A DNA stretch of 64,000 nt from Bradyrhizobium sp. LHD-71 (GCF_031157255.1 NZ_JAVIFX010000019.1:1-64000); one strand, 5' to 3'; positions 9,494 through 19,233 are shown, numbered from the stretch's first letter. Notes: a model not told the origin generated them from the sequence alone. Translations and numbers: made by a program.

Positions 9494-9520
9494 CTGGTGA
9501 TCATAGCATCGCGGCGATGA

Positions 9521-9551
9521 TTTCCCGCGCCAATATCCGACGCGCGGGAAA
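9521..9551. other. strong hairpin between nfuA-like gene and tsaB
   Basis: A perfect 10-bp inverted repeat, TTTCCCGCGC (9521-9530) and GCGCGGGAAA (9542-9551), with an 11-nt loop, lies between the NifU-like gene and tsaB. On the minus strand the stem is not followed by a T-run, so an intrinsic terminator is not well supported; it may stabilise or process the transcript. Confidence 0.5.
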
Positions 9552-9586
9552 AATCCACAATGCGCTCGCCCGGATTGCTGGCCGGA

Positions 9587-10147
9587 TCAGACCGACGTCT
9601 GCTGCACTTCAACGACGTCCGGCACGAAGTGCCGAAGAAGGTTCTGGATGCCATGCTTGAGCGTTGCGGTCGAGGACGGGCAGCCGGCGCATGCGCCCTT
9701 CATATCGAGATAGACGATACCTTCCTTGTAGCCGCGGAAGGTGATGTCGCCGCCGTCATTGGCCACCGCCGGGCGGACCCGGGTCTCGATCAATTCCTTG
9801 ATGGTCGCGACCGTTTCGGCGTCGGCCTCGCTGAAGAACTCCTCGGCGTTCTCGGTCGGCCCGGCACCCGCCACGAGCGGCGCGCCGGACATGTAATGCT
9901 CCATGATCGCGCCGAGGATCGCCGGTTTCAGGTGCTGCCAGTCGCCGTCCGACTTGGTTACGGTGACGAAATCCGAGCCGTAAAAGACGCCGGACACGCC
10001 CTCAATGCTGAACAGCTTTTCGGCGAGGGGGGAATGCACGGCGGCTTCGCGGTCGCGAAACTCCATCGTGCCTTCGCCAAGCACGGTCCGGCCGGGCAGG
10101 AACTTCAAGGTCGCCGGGTTCGGCGTGGCTTCTGTCTGGATAAACAT
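9587..10147 (-). CDS. NifU family iron-sulfur scaffold/carrier protein
   Basis: This 186-residue protein has an N-terminal Nfu_N domain (MFIQTEATPNPATLKFLPGR onward, residues 1-87) and a C-terminal NifU domain with the cluster-binding CxxC at Cys153/Cys156 (GACAGCPSS). Such proteins receive Fe-S clusters and pass them to client enzymes, in bacteria and, as NFU1, in mitochondria. MiaB in this window would be a plausible client type, but that is inference. ATG 10147 is the start; a 144-bp gap separates it from the upstream UspA gene. Confidence 0.92.
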   Translation of the reverse strand: MFIQTEATPNPATLKFLPGRTVLGEGTMEFRDREAAVHSPLAEKLFSIEGVSGVFYGSDFVTVTKSDGDWQHLKPAILGAIMEHYMSGAPLVAGAGPTENAEEFFSEADAETVATIKELIETRVRPAVANDGGDITFRGYKEGIVYLDMKGACAGCPSSTATLKHGIQNLLRHFVPDVVEVQQTSV

Positions 10148-10291
10148 GATCGTCTCCGGCGCATCGCCGGTTCAAGGCCGGCGCGGTCAGGTGAATACTA
10201 GTAACCTCTACCAGATTGCCCCCATCAGATAACCCCCGAAACGGGGCCTTCAAGGCCGCTTTGGGCGCACCTGTCCGGCCGTATTCCCCCG

Positions 10292-10786
10292 CTAGGACAG
10301 GCCATCCAGGTCCTCGTCGCTCAGGGTACCCGGCACGACGACGATCGGGATCGGAAAGGCGCCGGCGGTCTTGGCGGTCGAGGTCACGATCGGACCAGGG
10401 CCTTCGGCACCCGCGCTGGCGGCGAGCACCATCATCGAAATGTCGACGTCGGTCTCGATCACGTCCAGGATCTGCTGGGCTGGATTGCCTTCCCGAATGA
10501 CGCGCTCCGGTGTGATGCCGGCAAGTCCATTGGCGCGGCCCGACGCGCGATCGAGCGCCGCGTTGGCTTCATCGTGCGCTTCGGCCCGCATGATATCGGC
10601 GACGCCGCGCCATTCCTGGTTGCGCTGATCCGCCTCGATCACCCGCAGCATGACGACCCCGCCGCCCGAGCGCTTTGCCCAGCGCGCCGCATAATAAACC
10701 GCGCGATCGCATTCAGGTGTGTCGTCGATGACGACAAGGCATTTCGGTTTGTGGCCGGATTCGTAGCTCCGACGTTTCGTGCTCAT
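10292..10786 (-). CDS. universal stress protein (UspA family)
   Basis: This 164-residue single-domain protein begins with the beta strand KCLVVIDDTPECDRAVYYA and ends with SIPIVVVPG-like strands typical of UspA folds (here PIPIVVVPGTL). The ATP-binding G-x2-G-x9-G(S/T) pattern is present only loosely around SAGAEGPGPIVTSTAK. The role is probably stress tolerance; no specific partner is visible. The start ATG 10786 has a GGGG ribosome binding site; the frame extends to 10837. Confidence 0.85.
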   Translation of the reverse strand: MSTKRRSYESGHKPKCLVVIDDTPECDRAVYYAARWAKRSGGGVVMLRVIEADQRNQEWRGVADIMRAEAHDEANAALDRASGRANGLAGITPERVIREGNPAQQILDVIETDVDISMMVLAASAGAEGPGPIVTSTAKTAGAFPIPIVVVPGTLSDEDLDGLS

Positions 10787-10922
10787 ATGTGCCCCGGTTT
10801 TGCTCGCGACCGTGCCGGTCGCGCCATCCATGCTCATGCTGCCACGGCAGCGGACGCGCCGACAAGCGCGATAAATTTAATGAAATGCGGTCTCGCCGAT
10901 TGTGGCGATGCGATGGAGCCGA

Positions 10923-11963
10923 TCAGCGCTTGTGGATGAAGCCGATGATGTCCTTCGTCTTGCTCATGGTTTCCGCCGCGATCACGCGTGCGCGGTTGGC
11001 TCCGTCGATCAGGACCGAATCCACGTGGCCGGGATCCGCCATCAACCGCTTCATTTCGCTGGTGATCGGTGACAGTCGCGAGACGCAGACGTCAACCAGT
11101 GCATTCTTGAAGCTGGAGAACTGAGCGCCGCCGAATTCCTTCAGGACGTCCGCCTTGGTCCTGCCTGCGAGCGCCGCATAGATGCCGACCAGATTGTCAG
11201 CCTCGGGCCGCGTCTCAAGGCCCTTCTCCTCGCTCGGCAAGGGCTCTGGATCGGTTTTCGCCTTGCGAATCTTCTGTGCGATCGTGTCGGCATCGTCGCT
11301 CAAATTGATGCGCGAATAGTCGGAAGCGTCCGACTTCGACATCTTCTTGGTTCCATCGCGCAGCGACATGACCCGCGTCGCCGGCCCCGTGATCAGCGGC
11401 TCCGGTTGCGGAAAGTACAGGCCGTCGTTGAAGCCGTTATTGCGGATCTGTTCGCCGAAGTCGTTGTTGAACTTCTGCGCGATATCGCGCGCGAGTTCGA
11501 GGTGCTGTTTCTGGTCCTCGCCGACCGGTACATGGGTCGCGCGATAGACGAGAATGTCGGCGGCCATCAGGTTTGGATAAGCGTACAGTCCGACCGAGGC
11601 GTTCTCCCGGTCCTTTCCGGCCTTCTCCTTGAACTGGGTCATGCGGTTCAGCCAGCCGAGGCGGGCGACGCAGTTGAACACCCAGGCGAGCTCGGCATGC
11701 TCGGCCACCTGGCTCTGGTTAAAGACGATGTGCTTGTTTGGATCGATGCCGCTGGCGAGGAATGCCGACGTTACCTCGCGGATGCTGCGCGTCAGCTCCG
11801 CAGGCTCCTGCCACACGGTGATCGCGTGCATATCGACGACGCAATAGATGCAGCTGTGGCTCTCCTGGAGCTTCACGAAGTTGACGATGGCGCCGAGGTA
11901 ATTGCCGAGGTGCAAATTCCCGGTCGGCTGCACGCCTGAAAAAACCCGTTGGATCAACGCCAT
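10923..11963 (-). CDS. trpS: tryptophan--tRNA ligase
   Basis: TrpS is a class I aminoacyl-tRNA synthetase that charges tRNA-Trp. The 346-residue protein has the HIGH-like motif GNLHLGNY (about residues 15-22) and the KMSKS loop KKMSKSDAS (about 208-216). The start is ATG 11963 ([15 protein letters not shown]); the open frame runs upstream to 12116 without similarity. It lies 70 bp downstream of murJ, as in several Rhizobiales. Confidence 0.97.
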   Translation of the reverse strand: MALIQRVFSGVQPTGNLHLGNYLGAIVNFVKLQESHSCIYCVVDMHAITVWQEPAELTRSIREVTSAFLASGIDPNKHIVFNQSQVAEHAELAWVFNCVARLGWLNRMTQFKEKAGKDRENASVGLYAYPNLMAADILVYRATHVPVGEDQKQHLELARDIAQKFNNDFGEQIRNNGFNDGLYFPQPEPLITGPATRVMSLRDGTKKMSKSDASDYSRINLSDDADTIAQKIRKAKTDPEPLPSEEKGLETRPEADNLVGIYAALAGRTKADVLKEFGGAQFSSFKNALVDVCVSRLSPITSEMKRLMADPGHVDSVLIDGANRARVIAAETMSKTKDIIGFIHKR

Positions 11964-12033
11964 CTTGCTGTTCCTGAGACTTGCCGGTCGCGGCGGCGTC
12001 TTTGCCACGGCGCGGAAGCGCGCGCAAGTTTCG

Positions 12034-13557
12034 TTACAACGCCTGCCGGATCGCGCGAAATCTGACCACGCCGGACAGGCGCAGGCACGTGGCATAAACG
12101 AAGACGCCAAGCGCAATCAGCGTCATGAGTGCCGCGGTCCGCGTCAAGAAACTGCCGGCTTCGGCGATGGGAGCGAGCCGCACCGTGGCAGCAATCGCAG
12201 CGCCCATGATCGCGCTTGCGAGCACGATGAGGGCGAGGTTGCGCCAGCCGGCGGCATTCATGACCGCGTCGCGCGTCGCGCGAAGGACCACGCTGAGCCA
12301 GATCGCGGTCACCCATGCGCCGAGCGATATCGCCGCGGCCACACCGGCATGTCCGTAGCGCGGTTGCGCGAGGACTGCGGCGCCGACCGTTGCAGCAAGT
12401 CCGAAAAGCGTTGCAAGGACCGGATGCCTCATCTGCTCGCGTGCGAAGAAGACCGCCCCTAGCGGCTTTGTCAGCGCCAGCGCGGGAAGCGACGCGGCAA
12501 GGAGCGTCAGGGCCAGCGCCGTGGCCTGCCGGTCGTTCGCGGTGAACGCACCGTGCTGGAACAGCAGTGCGACAATGGGGTCTGCGAGCATCGCAAGGCC
12601 CACTGCGGCCGGCAGTGCAAGGCCGAAGGTGAGCTGCACGGCCAGCGAAGACTCGGCCGCCACGCTGGTGGCATCTTCATTCATCGCCCCGCTTAGTCTC
12701 GGAATCAGCACGGTGCCGGTTGCCGTACCGACGAGACCGAGGGGCAATTCGACAAGCCGGCTCGCGAAATAGATCCACGCAACGGCGGCGGGTGTCGCCG
12801 AAGCGACGACGACACCTGCGACCAAAAGCAACTGCGGCCCGCTTTGGGCGATCATGCCCGGCAATGCGCGGCAGAGCAGGGTGCGGATTTCAGGATCGAA
12901 CGCGATGCGCACTGGCCTGGCGTGCCGCGTGCCGGACAGCCCAAGAAATACGAGTTGAAGACATCCGGCGATGCCGACCATGGCCGCGAGCATCAATGCG
13001 GCCCGCTCGGTATTCGACCTATTGACGACAAGCATCGCCACGACGGCTGCGATCATGGCGAGGTTGAAGAGTACCGGCGAGAATGCGGTGAGCGCGACGC
13101 GGCCCTCTGCGTTCAGGGCCGCCGCGACCACGGCAACCGGCCCAACGAACGCGAGGTAGGGCAGCATCAGCCGCGCCGTATCGACAGCGAGCTGGAACGC
13201 CGGCTGGCTCAGCAAGCCCGGCGCAAGCGCAGCGATGGCATACGGTGCTGCAAGCCCAATAAGCGCGGCGGCGACCACAAGAGTGACGCCGATCATGCCG
13301 AGCGCGCGTCCTGCGAACGAGGCTGCAGCCGATTCGCCCTGCTCGTTGCGAATGCGCAAGTACGCAGGCACCAGCGCGGCATTGAGCGCGCCTTCGCTTA
13401 GGAACCTCCGCGCGACGTTGATGAACTGGAATGCGAACAGAAATGCGTCAGCCGCGTGACCAGCACCGAACAGCGCCGCGATCAGCGCATCGCGGACGAA
13501 ACCTGAAAGGCGAGAGCCGAGCGTGCCGGCGGAGACGAGCGCGAGGGGCCGGATCAT
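12034..13557 (-). CDS. murJ: lipid II flippase MurJ
   Basis: MurJ is the MOP-superfamily flippase that moves lipid II across the inner membrane for peptidoglycan synthesis. The 507-residue protein begins [20 protein letters not shown] with the family pattern GxLxSRxxGFxRD and has about 13-14 hydrophobic segments along its length. ATG 13557 is the start; an upstream open frame to 13791 is antisense to the divergent PfkB gene. trpS follows it. Confidence 0.95.
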   Translation of the reverse strand: MIRPLALVSAGTLGSRLSGFVRDALIAALFGAGHAADAFLFAFQFINVARRFLSEGALNAALVPAYLRIRNEQGESAAASFAGRALGMIGVTLVVAAALIGLAAPYAIAALAPGLLSQPAFQLAVDTARLMLPYLAFVGPVAVVAAALNAEGRVALTAFSPVLFNLAMIAAVVAMLVVNRSNTERAALMLAAMVGIAGCLQLVFLGLSGTRHARPVRIAFDPEIRTLLCRALPGMIAQSGPQLLLVAGVVVASATPAAVAWIYFASRLVELPLGLVGTATGTVLIPRLSGAMNEDATSVAAESSLAVQLTFGLALPAAVGLAMLADPIVALLFQHGAFTANDRQATALALTLLAASLPALALTKPLGAVFFAREQMRHPVLATLFGLAATVGAAVLAQPRYGHAGVAAAISLGAWVTAIWLSVVLRATRDAVMNAAGWRNLALIVLASAIMGAAIAATVRLAPIAEAGSFLTRTAALMTLIALGVFVYATCLRLSGVVRFRAIRQAL

Positions 13558-13661
13558 GTGTCGCTTATAGGGGCCGAATCGGGGCCTGTCGCTTGCTGTC
13601 CTGTATTGGGGCATGATAGGCGGACTCCGCCGCTTTTCCTCTCCCCAACCAGGATGTCTTG

Positions 13662-14663
13662 ATGACTTCAGCGACCTACGACGTTCTCGCCATCGGCAAC
13701 GCCATTGTCGATATTCTGGCGCACACAAACGACGAGTTCCTCGGTGCGCAAGGCATGAGCAAGGGCAGCATGTCGCTGATCGACGAGGCACGGGCTGCGG
13801 CCATCTATGGGGCGATGGGACCGGCGATCGAGATTTCCGGCGGATCGGCTGCCAATACTATCGTCGGCGCGGCGGATTTCGGCGCGCGCGCGGCGTTCGT
13901 CGGTAAAGTGAAGAACGACCAGTTGGGTGCTGTCTTCAGCCATGACATCCGCGCGGCAAAGGTGGCGTTCGAGACCCGCGCGGCCTCGGATGGCCCGGCA
14001 ACAGCCTGCTGCTACATTCTGGTGACGCCGGATGGCGAGCGCACCATGAACACCTATCTCGGCGCGGCGCAGAATCTTCATCCGGATGATATCGATCCGG
14101 CGCAGATTGCCGCCTCCTCGGTGACCTATCTGGAAGGCTATCTGTGGGATCCGAAGGATGCGAAGGACGCCTTCGTGAAGGCGGCGTCGGCGGCGCATGC
14201 GGCGGGACGCAGCGTCGCGCTGACGCTGTCGGACGCATTCTGCGTCGACCGCTATCGCGGCGAGTTTCTCGACCTGATGCGCAAGCGCACCGTCGACATC
14301 GTCTTCGCCAACGAGGCGGAACTGACGTCGCTCTACGAGACAAAGGATTTCGACGGCGCGCTCGCTCAGTTCCGCAAGGACGTGGTGACCGGCGTCGTCA
14401 CGCGCAGCGAAAAAGGCTGCGTCGTCGTGTCGAAGGACGAGGTGGGCGCGGTGCCCTCGTTTCCGGTGGAAAAGGTCGTCGACACCACCGGCGCGGGTGA
14501 TTTGTTCGCGTCGGGATTTCTATTCGGCGTGGTTCGCGGATTCCCCATGAAAAAGTCGGCCCAACTCGGGGCGCTGGCGGCGGCGGAGGTGATTCAGCAC
14601 CTTGGAGCCCGGCCGCAGACGTCGCTTCGGACCTTGGCTCAGGCGAAGGGGTTGCTGGACTAG
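13662..14663 (+). CDS. PfkB-family sugar/nucleoside kinase, probable adenosine kinase
   Basis: This 333-residue ribokinase-fold protein ends in the anion-hole signature DTTGAGDLFASGFL, containing the catalytic Asp. The N-terminal AIGNAIVDIL and GGSAANT segments fit adenosine kinase-like PfkB proteins of Alphaproteobacteria, which salvage adenosine to AMP. ATG 13662 follows AGGA; it is divergent from murJ across 104 bp. The TAG stop codon at 14661-14663 is part of the CTAG foot of the palindromic element that follows. Substrate is inferred from family. Confidence 0.85.
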   Translation: MTSATYDVLAIGNAIVDILAHTNDEFLGAQGMSKGSMSLIDEARAAAIYGAMGPAIEISGGSAANTIVGAADFGARAAFVGKVKNDQLGAVFSHDIRAAKVAFETRAASDGPATACCYILVTPDGERTMNTYLGAAQNLHPDDIDPAQIAASSVTYLEGYLWDPKDAKDAFVKAASAAHAAGRSVALTLSDAFCVDRYRGEFLDLMRKRTVDIVFANEAELTSLYETKDFDGALAQFRKDVVTGVVTRSEKGCVVVSKDEVGAVPSFPVEKVVDTTGAGDLFASGFLFGVVRGFPMKKSAQLGALAAAEVIQHLGARPQTSLRTLAQAKGLLD

Positions 14664-14827
14664 TGTCGTGGATCAGAAATTCGCGCCATCGTTGCCGCGA
14701 GTCCATCGTGCGAATTTCTGATCCATAAACGACACTAGAATCATAAACTTGCTAGTGTCCTGATCGAATCCGAAGTTCGCTCTGAGCTCGCTGCAAAGTA
14801 GGGCGAACTTCGGATTCGGGACACTAG
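14660..14827. repeat. paired-hairpin palindromic element, copy 2
   Basis: A full copy. Hairpin 1 has feet CTAGTGTCG and CGACACTAG, a stem of 25 bp, a TAAA bulge in the 3' arm, and a loop with TTGCCGCGAG. The linker is AATCATAAACTTG. Hairpin 2 has feet CTAGTGTCC and GGACACTAG, a 25-bp stem, a TGAT bulge in the 5' arm, and a loop with GCTGCAAAGTA. The left CTAG overlaps the stop codon of the PfkB gene. Confidence 0.95.
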
Positions 14828-14960
14828 TGTCCCGCGTCTGACGTTCGCGTCATTTCGCGGCGAGGTCGTCTGCGAACGTCAAACGAGCCCTATCATTTGA
14901 TTCAACTTCGAGTACGGCGCGGAATCGTGCGTTAAGTCGAAACTCGAATGGCCCGAGTGT
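14824..14960. repeat. probable degenerate tandem unit of the palindromic element
   Basis: Starting from the shared CTAG, a third hairpin pairs TGACGTTCGC (14839-14848) with GCGAACGTCA (14872-14881) around a loop with TTTCGCGGCGAGG, similar to hairpin 1 loops elsewhere. A linker-like TATCATTTGATTC follows. A weak hairpin then pairs TTCGAGT (14907-14913) with ACTCGAA (14942-14948). Outer feet are eroded. Confidence 0.5.
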
Positions 14961-15042
14961 TAAGGGAAGGGAATCGCCTCGATCGCGTTCAAGTCCCGTA
15001 GTGGCCTCGGCTGACACCGCAGTTCGGGATCGAGAGGGCAGG

Positions 15043-15363
15043 ATGATCGGGCGCTGGACGCAGTGGAAACATTTTCCAAAACCGGAGCGCGGTGAGCATA
15101 TCGAGGCGCCGATCGGCCCCGGCATCTACGAGGTTCGCGAGGCCTCCACCGGCGGCGTGTTCGCATTCGGCGCCGCCGACAGCGTCGCACAGGCGCTGGT
15201 GACGCGGACGGTCCGGCCGCGCTGGCGGCTCAGGTTCGGCGAGAAGGCTAATCTCGCCAATCTCGAATATCGGACCTGCGCCACTTCGACCAAGGCCGAA
15301 GCCAGGACAATTGCGGAAGGCATGATCGGTCGGCGTGAAACCTTCCTGCGCAGCTCCCCCTGA
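15043..15363 (+). CDS. conserved hypothetical protein, GIY-YIG-like
   Basis: I do not recognise a function with certainty. The 106-residue protein contains GPGIYEVREASTGGVFAFG near residues 24-42 and a basic C-terminal LEYRTCATSTKAEARTIAEG. The IYEVR strand and overall size recall a degenerate GIY-YIG fold, but the catalytic pattern is not clear. ATG 15043 follows GAGAGGGCAGG, a good ribosome binding site; a GTG at 15001 would add 14 residues. Codon use matches the neighbours. It stands alone upstream of gabD. Confidence 0.6.
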   Translation: MIGRWTQWKHFPKPERGEHIEAPIGPGIYEVREASTGGVFAFGAADSVAQALVTRTVRPRWRLRFGEKANLANLEYRTCATSTKAEARTIAEGMIGRRETFLRSSP

Positions 15364-15528
15364 AATCTCGCAAATCGTGATCGTGATACTGTGATCGGTC
15401 GGCGCTGCTCCTGCTGCGTGCCTGCCGCATTGATGTTTGATCCTAACGGCGTAAGGTGCCGCCGACCGGTGAGCCGCCGCCGCTGTCACGGTGCCGCCGG
15501 AACAGCCCGTTCTTCGAGGAGTACATCC

Positions 15529-17016
15529 ATGACACCGACCGCATCCGCCCGTGCTGAAACCGTTTCATTCGCCGATCGGCTGAAGGATCCCTCGCTTCTG
15601 CGCGATCGCTGCTTCATCGATGGCGCCTGGACAGGTGCGCCGGCGACCCCGGTGACCAATCCGGTCAACGGGCTCGAGCTCGCGAAGGTGCCGCGCATGT
15701 CGACCGACGAGGCGACGGCGGCGGTCGAGGCCGCGGAGCGTGCGTTTCCCGCCTGGGCGAAGCTTACGGCGAAGGAGCGCTCCAACATTCTGCGGCGCTG
15801 GTTCGAATTGATCGTCGCCAACCGCGACGATATCGCGCTGATCCTGACCTCGGAGCAAGGCAAGCCGCTGGCGGAAGCGCGCGGAGAGGTCGATATCGGC
15901 GCGGCCTATGTCGAATTCTATGCGGAGGAAGCGCGCCGAGTGTATGGCGAGACCATTCCGACCCAGCGCAGCGACGCGCGCATCCTGGCGATTCGGCAGC
16001 CGATCGGCGTCTGCGGTGCGATCACGCCGTGGAATTTCCCGTGCTCGATGATCACCCGGAAAGTATCACCCGCCTTGGCCGCCGGCTGCACGGTGGTGCT
16101 GAAGCCGGCCAATGAAACCCCGCTCACCGCGTTGGCGCTCGCGGCGCTTGCTGAGCGCGCGGGCCTTCCCAAAGGTGTGTTCAACGTGCTGACGGGCAAC
16201 TCGTCGGCGATCGGTAAAGTGCTGTGCGCTCATCCCGCCGTGCGTTTTGTCGGCTTCACCGGCTCCACCGAAGTCGGCAAGATCCTCTACGAGCAGGCGG
16301 CCGTCGGCGTGAAGAAGCTTGGCCTCGAACTCGGCGGCAACGCACCGTTCATCGTGTTCGACGATGCCGATCTCGACGCGGCCGTCGATGGCGCGATCGT
16401 CTCGAAGTACCGCAACATGGGCCAGACTTGCGTCTGCGCCAACCGCATCTACGCGCAGGACAAGATCTACGACGCTTTCGTCGAGAAGCTCTCGAAAAAG
16501 GTCGCCGCGATGAAGATCGGCAACGGCACCGAAGACGGCGTGGTGCAGGGCCCGCTGATCAATATGGAAGCCGTCGACAAGGTCGAGAAGCACATTGCGG
16601 ACGCGGTCAAGCGCGGCGCCAAGGTCGTCACCGGCGGCAAGCGCCACGCGCTCGGTGGCACCTTCTTCGAGCCGACAGTGCTGTCGAACGTCGCGCCGGA
16701 TGCGCTGGTTGCCGGCGAGGAGACTTTCGGTCCGCTCGCGCCGGTGTTCCGCTTCAAAGACGAGCAGGACGTGATTTCGCTTGCGAACAATTCGCCATTC
16801 GGCCTCGCATCCTATTTCTATGCGCGTGACCTCGGCCGCGTCTGGCGCGTCGCTGAAGCGCTGGAGTCGGGCATGGTCGGCGTCAATACCGGCCTGATCA
16901 CCACCGAAGTTGCTCCGTTCGGCGGCGTGAAAGAGTCGGGCCTCGGCCGCGAAGGCTCGCGCCACGGCATGGAGGAGTATGTCGAGATCAAGTACGTGAT
17001 GATGGCGGGGATTTAG
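15529..17016 (+). CDS. gabD: succinate-semialdehyde dehydrogenase
   Basis: This enzyme oxidises succinic semialdehyde to succinate with NAD(P)+, the last step of GABA catabolism. The 495-residue ALDH protein has the active-site Glu in LELGGNAPFIVFDD and the catalytic Cys in GQTCVCANR, the latter characteristic of GabD. ATG 15529 follows a CGAGGAG ribosome binding site; the frame extends to 15391 without support. No gabT is adjacent. Confidence 0.93.
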   Translation: MTPTASARAETVSFADRLKDPSLLRDRCFIDGAWTGAPATPVTNPVNGLELAKVPRMSTDEATAAVEAAERAFPAWAKLTAKERSNILRRWFELIVANRDDIALILTSEQGKPLAEARGEVDIGAAYVEFYAEEARRVYGETIPTQRSDARILAIRQPIGVCGAITPWNFPCSMITRKVSPALAAGCTVVLKPANETPLTALALAALAERAGLPKGVFNVLTGNSSAIGKVLCAHPAVRFVGFTGSTEVGKILYEQAAVGVKKLGLELGGNAPFIVFDDADLDAAVDGAIVSKYRNMGQTCVCANRIYAQDKIYDAFVEKLSKKVAAMKIGNGTEDGVVQGPLINMEAVDKVEKHIADAVKRGAKVVTGGKRHALGGTFFEPTVLSNVAPDALVAGEETFGPLAPVFRFKDEQDVISLANNSPFGLASYFYARDLGRVWRVAEALESGMVGVNTGLITTEVAPFGGVKESGLGREGSRHGMEEYVEIKYVMMAGI

Positions 17017-17020
17017 TTGC

Positions 17021-17190
17021 GACGTCATTGCGAGGCATAACCGTTCGAAGCGCGGCGTCGCTTCGCTCGCCTATAGCCGTTCGGAAGAACGGCGTCGCTT
17101 CGCTCGCCTATGGGAGGGGCGACGAAGCAATCCCGCGCAGCGTTTGCCGCAACCTCAGACTGGATTGCTTCGCTTCGCTCGCAATGACGA
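17021..17190. repeat. 37-bp-unit repeat block between gabD and malonyl-CoA decarboxylase
   Basis: This interspersed repeat reads GACGTCATTGCGAGGC at the left and CTCGCAATGACGAC at the right. It contains two tandem copies of the inverted 37-mer with GAACGGCGTCGCTTCGCTCG-type sequence, plus the inverted GAAGCAATC/GGATTGCTTC arms. Its right end overlaps the last codons of the malonyl-CoA decarboxylase gene. The same family occurs at 19108, 21595, 25553, 26692 and 50671. Confidence 0.85.
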
Positions 17191-18585
17191 CAACGCCCGC
17201 TCCAGCTTGCGGATGGCGGGCGCGGCCGCCACCGTTCCGGTCTCGGCGAACGCCTCGTGATTGCTCTCGATTTCACCGAGTGCGTAGAGGTAGTTCACCA
17301 TCAGGCCGTGCGACTGCTGCAAGCCTTTCTCCGACAGATCGCCCGGGAAGTTCAGCTGCTCCAGCCGTGCACCGTTGCCGAGATGAAACCGGGCGACCGG
17401 ATCGATCTGGCGTCCGCGGGAGTCCCGCGCGACAAGGAAGTAATGCGCGGCCGCATGCAGCATGACCGGGCGTAGCCGGTCGATCGACGCCTGGTCCTGC
17501 CACCAGCCGTCCTGATCCAGAAGCGTCAAAACCTCCTTTTGCGCGGCATCGAACGGGCCGTCGTCGCTTTCGCGCTGACGCGCGAGCCAGGCAGCGAATG
17601 CCGGTACCGGTGACAGCGTGACAAATGTCTGCAGGTTCGGCAGATCCTGCTTCAGCTCCTCGACCACCTGCTTGATAAGGAAACTGCCGAAGGAGATTCC
17701 GGCGAGGCCCTTTTGCGTGTTCGAAATCGAGTAGAACACCGCGGTGGTGGCGTCCTGCGCACGGATGACGGGTCGGTTGAGATCAAGCAGCGGCGCAATC
17801 GCGTCAGGGATGATCCTGGTCAGCGCCACTTCGACGAAGATCAACGGCTCATCGACGAGCTGCGGATGAAAGAACGCGTAGCAGCGCCGGTCCGGCGGCG
17901 CCAGGCGGTTGCGCAGATCGTCCCAGTTCTCGATCGCGTGCACAGCCTCATAGCGGATGATCTTCTCCAGGATATGGGCGGGTGTCGTCCAGTCGATCCG
18001 TCGCAGCACGAGAAATCCTCGATTGAACCAGGACGCAAACAGGTGCACGAAATCGTGGTCGACGGCGCGTAGATCTCCGTCGCTTGCGAGGTTGACGAGC
18101 AATGCCTCGCGCATCTGCACCAGCGCAGCCGTGCCGCCTGGCGCAAGGTTGAGGCGGCGAATCAGCTCCTGTCGCCTCGGCTCGGCCGCCCGATGCAGTT
18201 CGGCGACAGAGCTCGCGGCAGATCCGCCGTTGCGGTACGCTTCGATGGCCGCGTCCACCCGCGCGGAGTCAGGTCCGAATCGATCGGCAAGCGACCTTAG
18301 AAACAGCGCGCGATCGTCAGGCGATGCGGCCGCATATCCGGCAAGCAGCGATTGGGCGAGCGCGACACCGGTTGCTTCCCCACGCCGCGAGAGCAGCGTT
18401 TCGCCGAGCTGCACCAGTTCCGGGTGCGACAGGCTCGTCCCGCCGTTGCCGGAAAATTTGCCGCGCAGCAGCGCGCGTCCACGTTCGGTGAGTGTCGAAA
18501 GAAGGTCGGTTAGGAACGCCGGGGCGAGATCCAGACGTCGCGCGGGTTCTTGTCGGCCCATTTCCGCTCCTTTGCCGATAGCCAC
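17155..18585 (-). CDS. malonyl-CoA decarboxylase
   Basis: This cytoplasmic enzyme converts malonyl-CoA to acetyl-CoA and CO2. The 476-residue protein matches the family end to end, with an N-terminal helical domain and a C-terminal GNAT-like domain. The conserved YSISNTQKGLAG and RFHLGNGA segments carry the Ser and His used in catalysis in characterised enzymes. The last ten residues (SLRAKRSNPV) are encoded by the right end of an interspersed repeat and are unlikely to be ancestral. It is divergent from the ridA-like gene. No malonate transporter or ligase is adjacent. Confidence 0.92.
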   Translation of the reverse strand: MAIGKGAEMGRQEPARRLDLAPAFLTDLLSTLTERGRALLRGKFSGNGGTSLSHPELVQLGETLLSRRGEATGVALAQSLLAGYAAASPDDRALFLRSLADRFGPDSARVDAAIEAYRNGGSAASSVAELHRAAEPRRQELIRRLNLAPGGTAALVQMREALLVNLASDGDLRAVDHDFVHLFASWFNRGFLVLRRIDWTTPAHILEKIIRYEAVHAIENWDDLRNRLAPPDRRCYAFFHPQLVDEPLIFVEVALTRIIPDAIAPLLDLNRPVIRAQDATTAVFYSISNTQKGLAGISFGSFLIKQVVEELKQDLPNLQTFVTLSPVPAFAAWLARQRESDDGPFDAAQKEVLTLLDQDGWWQDQASIDRLRPVMLHAAAHYFLVARDSRGRQIDPVARFHLGNGARLEQLNFPGDLSEKGLQQSHGLMVNYLYALGEIESNHEAFAETGTVAAAPAIRKLERALSSLRAKRSNPV

Positions 18586-18712
18586 ACGTCATGTGGGCGA
18601 GACGCTGGATTGTATCAAGAATTCATCTTTCGGTTTTGTTTCCGTTTTGAGACTTTATGATGAGCGATGGTTATCTAATCCTGCAAAGGAATGAACCGAA
18701 AGGAGTAGGCCG

Positions 18713-19090
18713 ATGGGTAGGCAGGTTGTGGGCGGCGCGGGCCAGGGTTTCAGCAACGCCATCGAGGTGAGCGGGCCGCAGCGGACGCTCTATATCGCCG
18801 GCCAGGTCGCGAGCGACGCCAGCGGCCACACCCCGGGTAATATCGAGGCGCAGTGCCATCTCGTCTGGGACAAGATCGAGAAGCTGCTGCAAGACGGACA
18901 GATGACACTGAGGGATGTCGTCAAGACGACGGTCTTCCTGACCTCGGCGGGCGACATCGAAGGCTTCCGAAAGGTGCGTACCCAGCGGCTTGGAGATCTG
19001 GCGCCGGCGTCAACGCTGGTCGTCATCACTGCGCTGGCCCGACCGGAGTTCAAGGTCGAGGTGGAGGCGATCGCCAGCAAGGACGCTTGA
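18713..19090 (+). CDS. RidA/YER057c/UK114 family protein
   Basis: RidA-family trimeric enzymes hydrolyse reactive enamine/imine intermediates; some members have other deaminase roles. The 125-residue protein has the family strand TLYIAGQVASDASG and the final PEFKVEVEAIA. The usual Arg-substrate clamp motif near the C-terminus (ARP in ALARPEFKVEVEA) is present. ATG 18713 follows AAGGAG. A possible sigma-70-like promoter (TTGAGA near 18643) precedes it, at low confidence. It is divergent from malonyl-CoA decarboxylase. Confidence 0.88.
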   Translation: MGRQVVGGAGQGFSNAIEVSGPQRTLYIAGQVASDASGHTPGNIEAQCHLVWDKIEKLLQDGQMTLRDVVKTTVFLTSAGDIEGFRKVRTQRLGDLAPASTLVVITALARPEFKVEVEAIASKDA

Positions 19091-19107
19091 ATCGTCATTG
19101 CCTAACT

Positions 19108-19232
19108 CGTCATTGCGAGCGAAGCGAAGCAATCCAGTGCAGCGGTTGCGGCAGACTCAGAGCTGGATTGCTTCGTCGCCATAGGCGAGCAAAGCGACGC
19201 CGTTCTTCGAACGGCTATGCCTCGCAATGACG
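19108..19232. repeat. 37-bp-unit interspersed repeat
   Basis: The block begins CGTCATTGCGAGCGAAGCG and ends CTATGCCTCGCAATGACG, with AATCCAG and CTGGATT arms that can pair and a 37-mer-like GCGACGCCGTTCTTCGAACG. It lies between the convergent ridA-like and crotonase genes, ending 2 bp from the crotonase stop codon. Confidence 0.88.
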
Positions 19233-19233
19233 G

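Noticed and set aside
14850-15125. Minus-strand frame after the palindromic element
   Set aside because: It overlaps the better supported plus-strand gene at 15043 and degenerate hairpins, with no recognisable domain.
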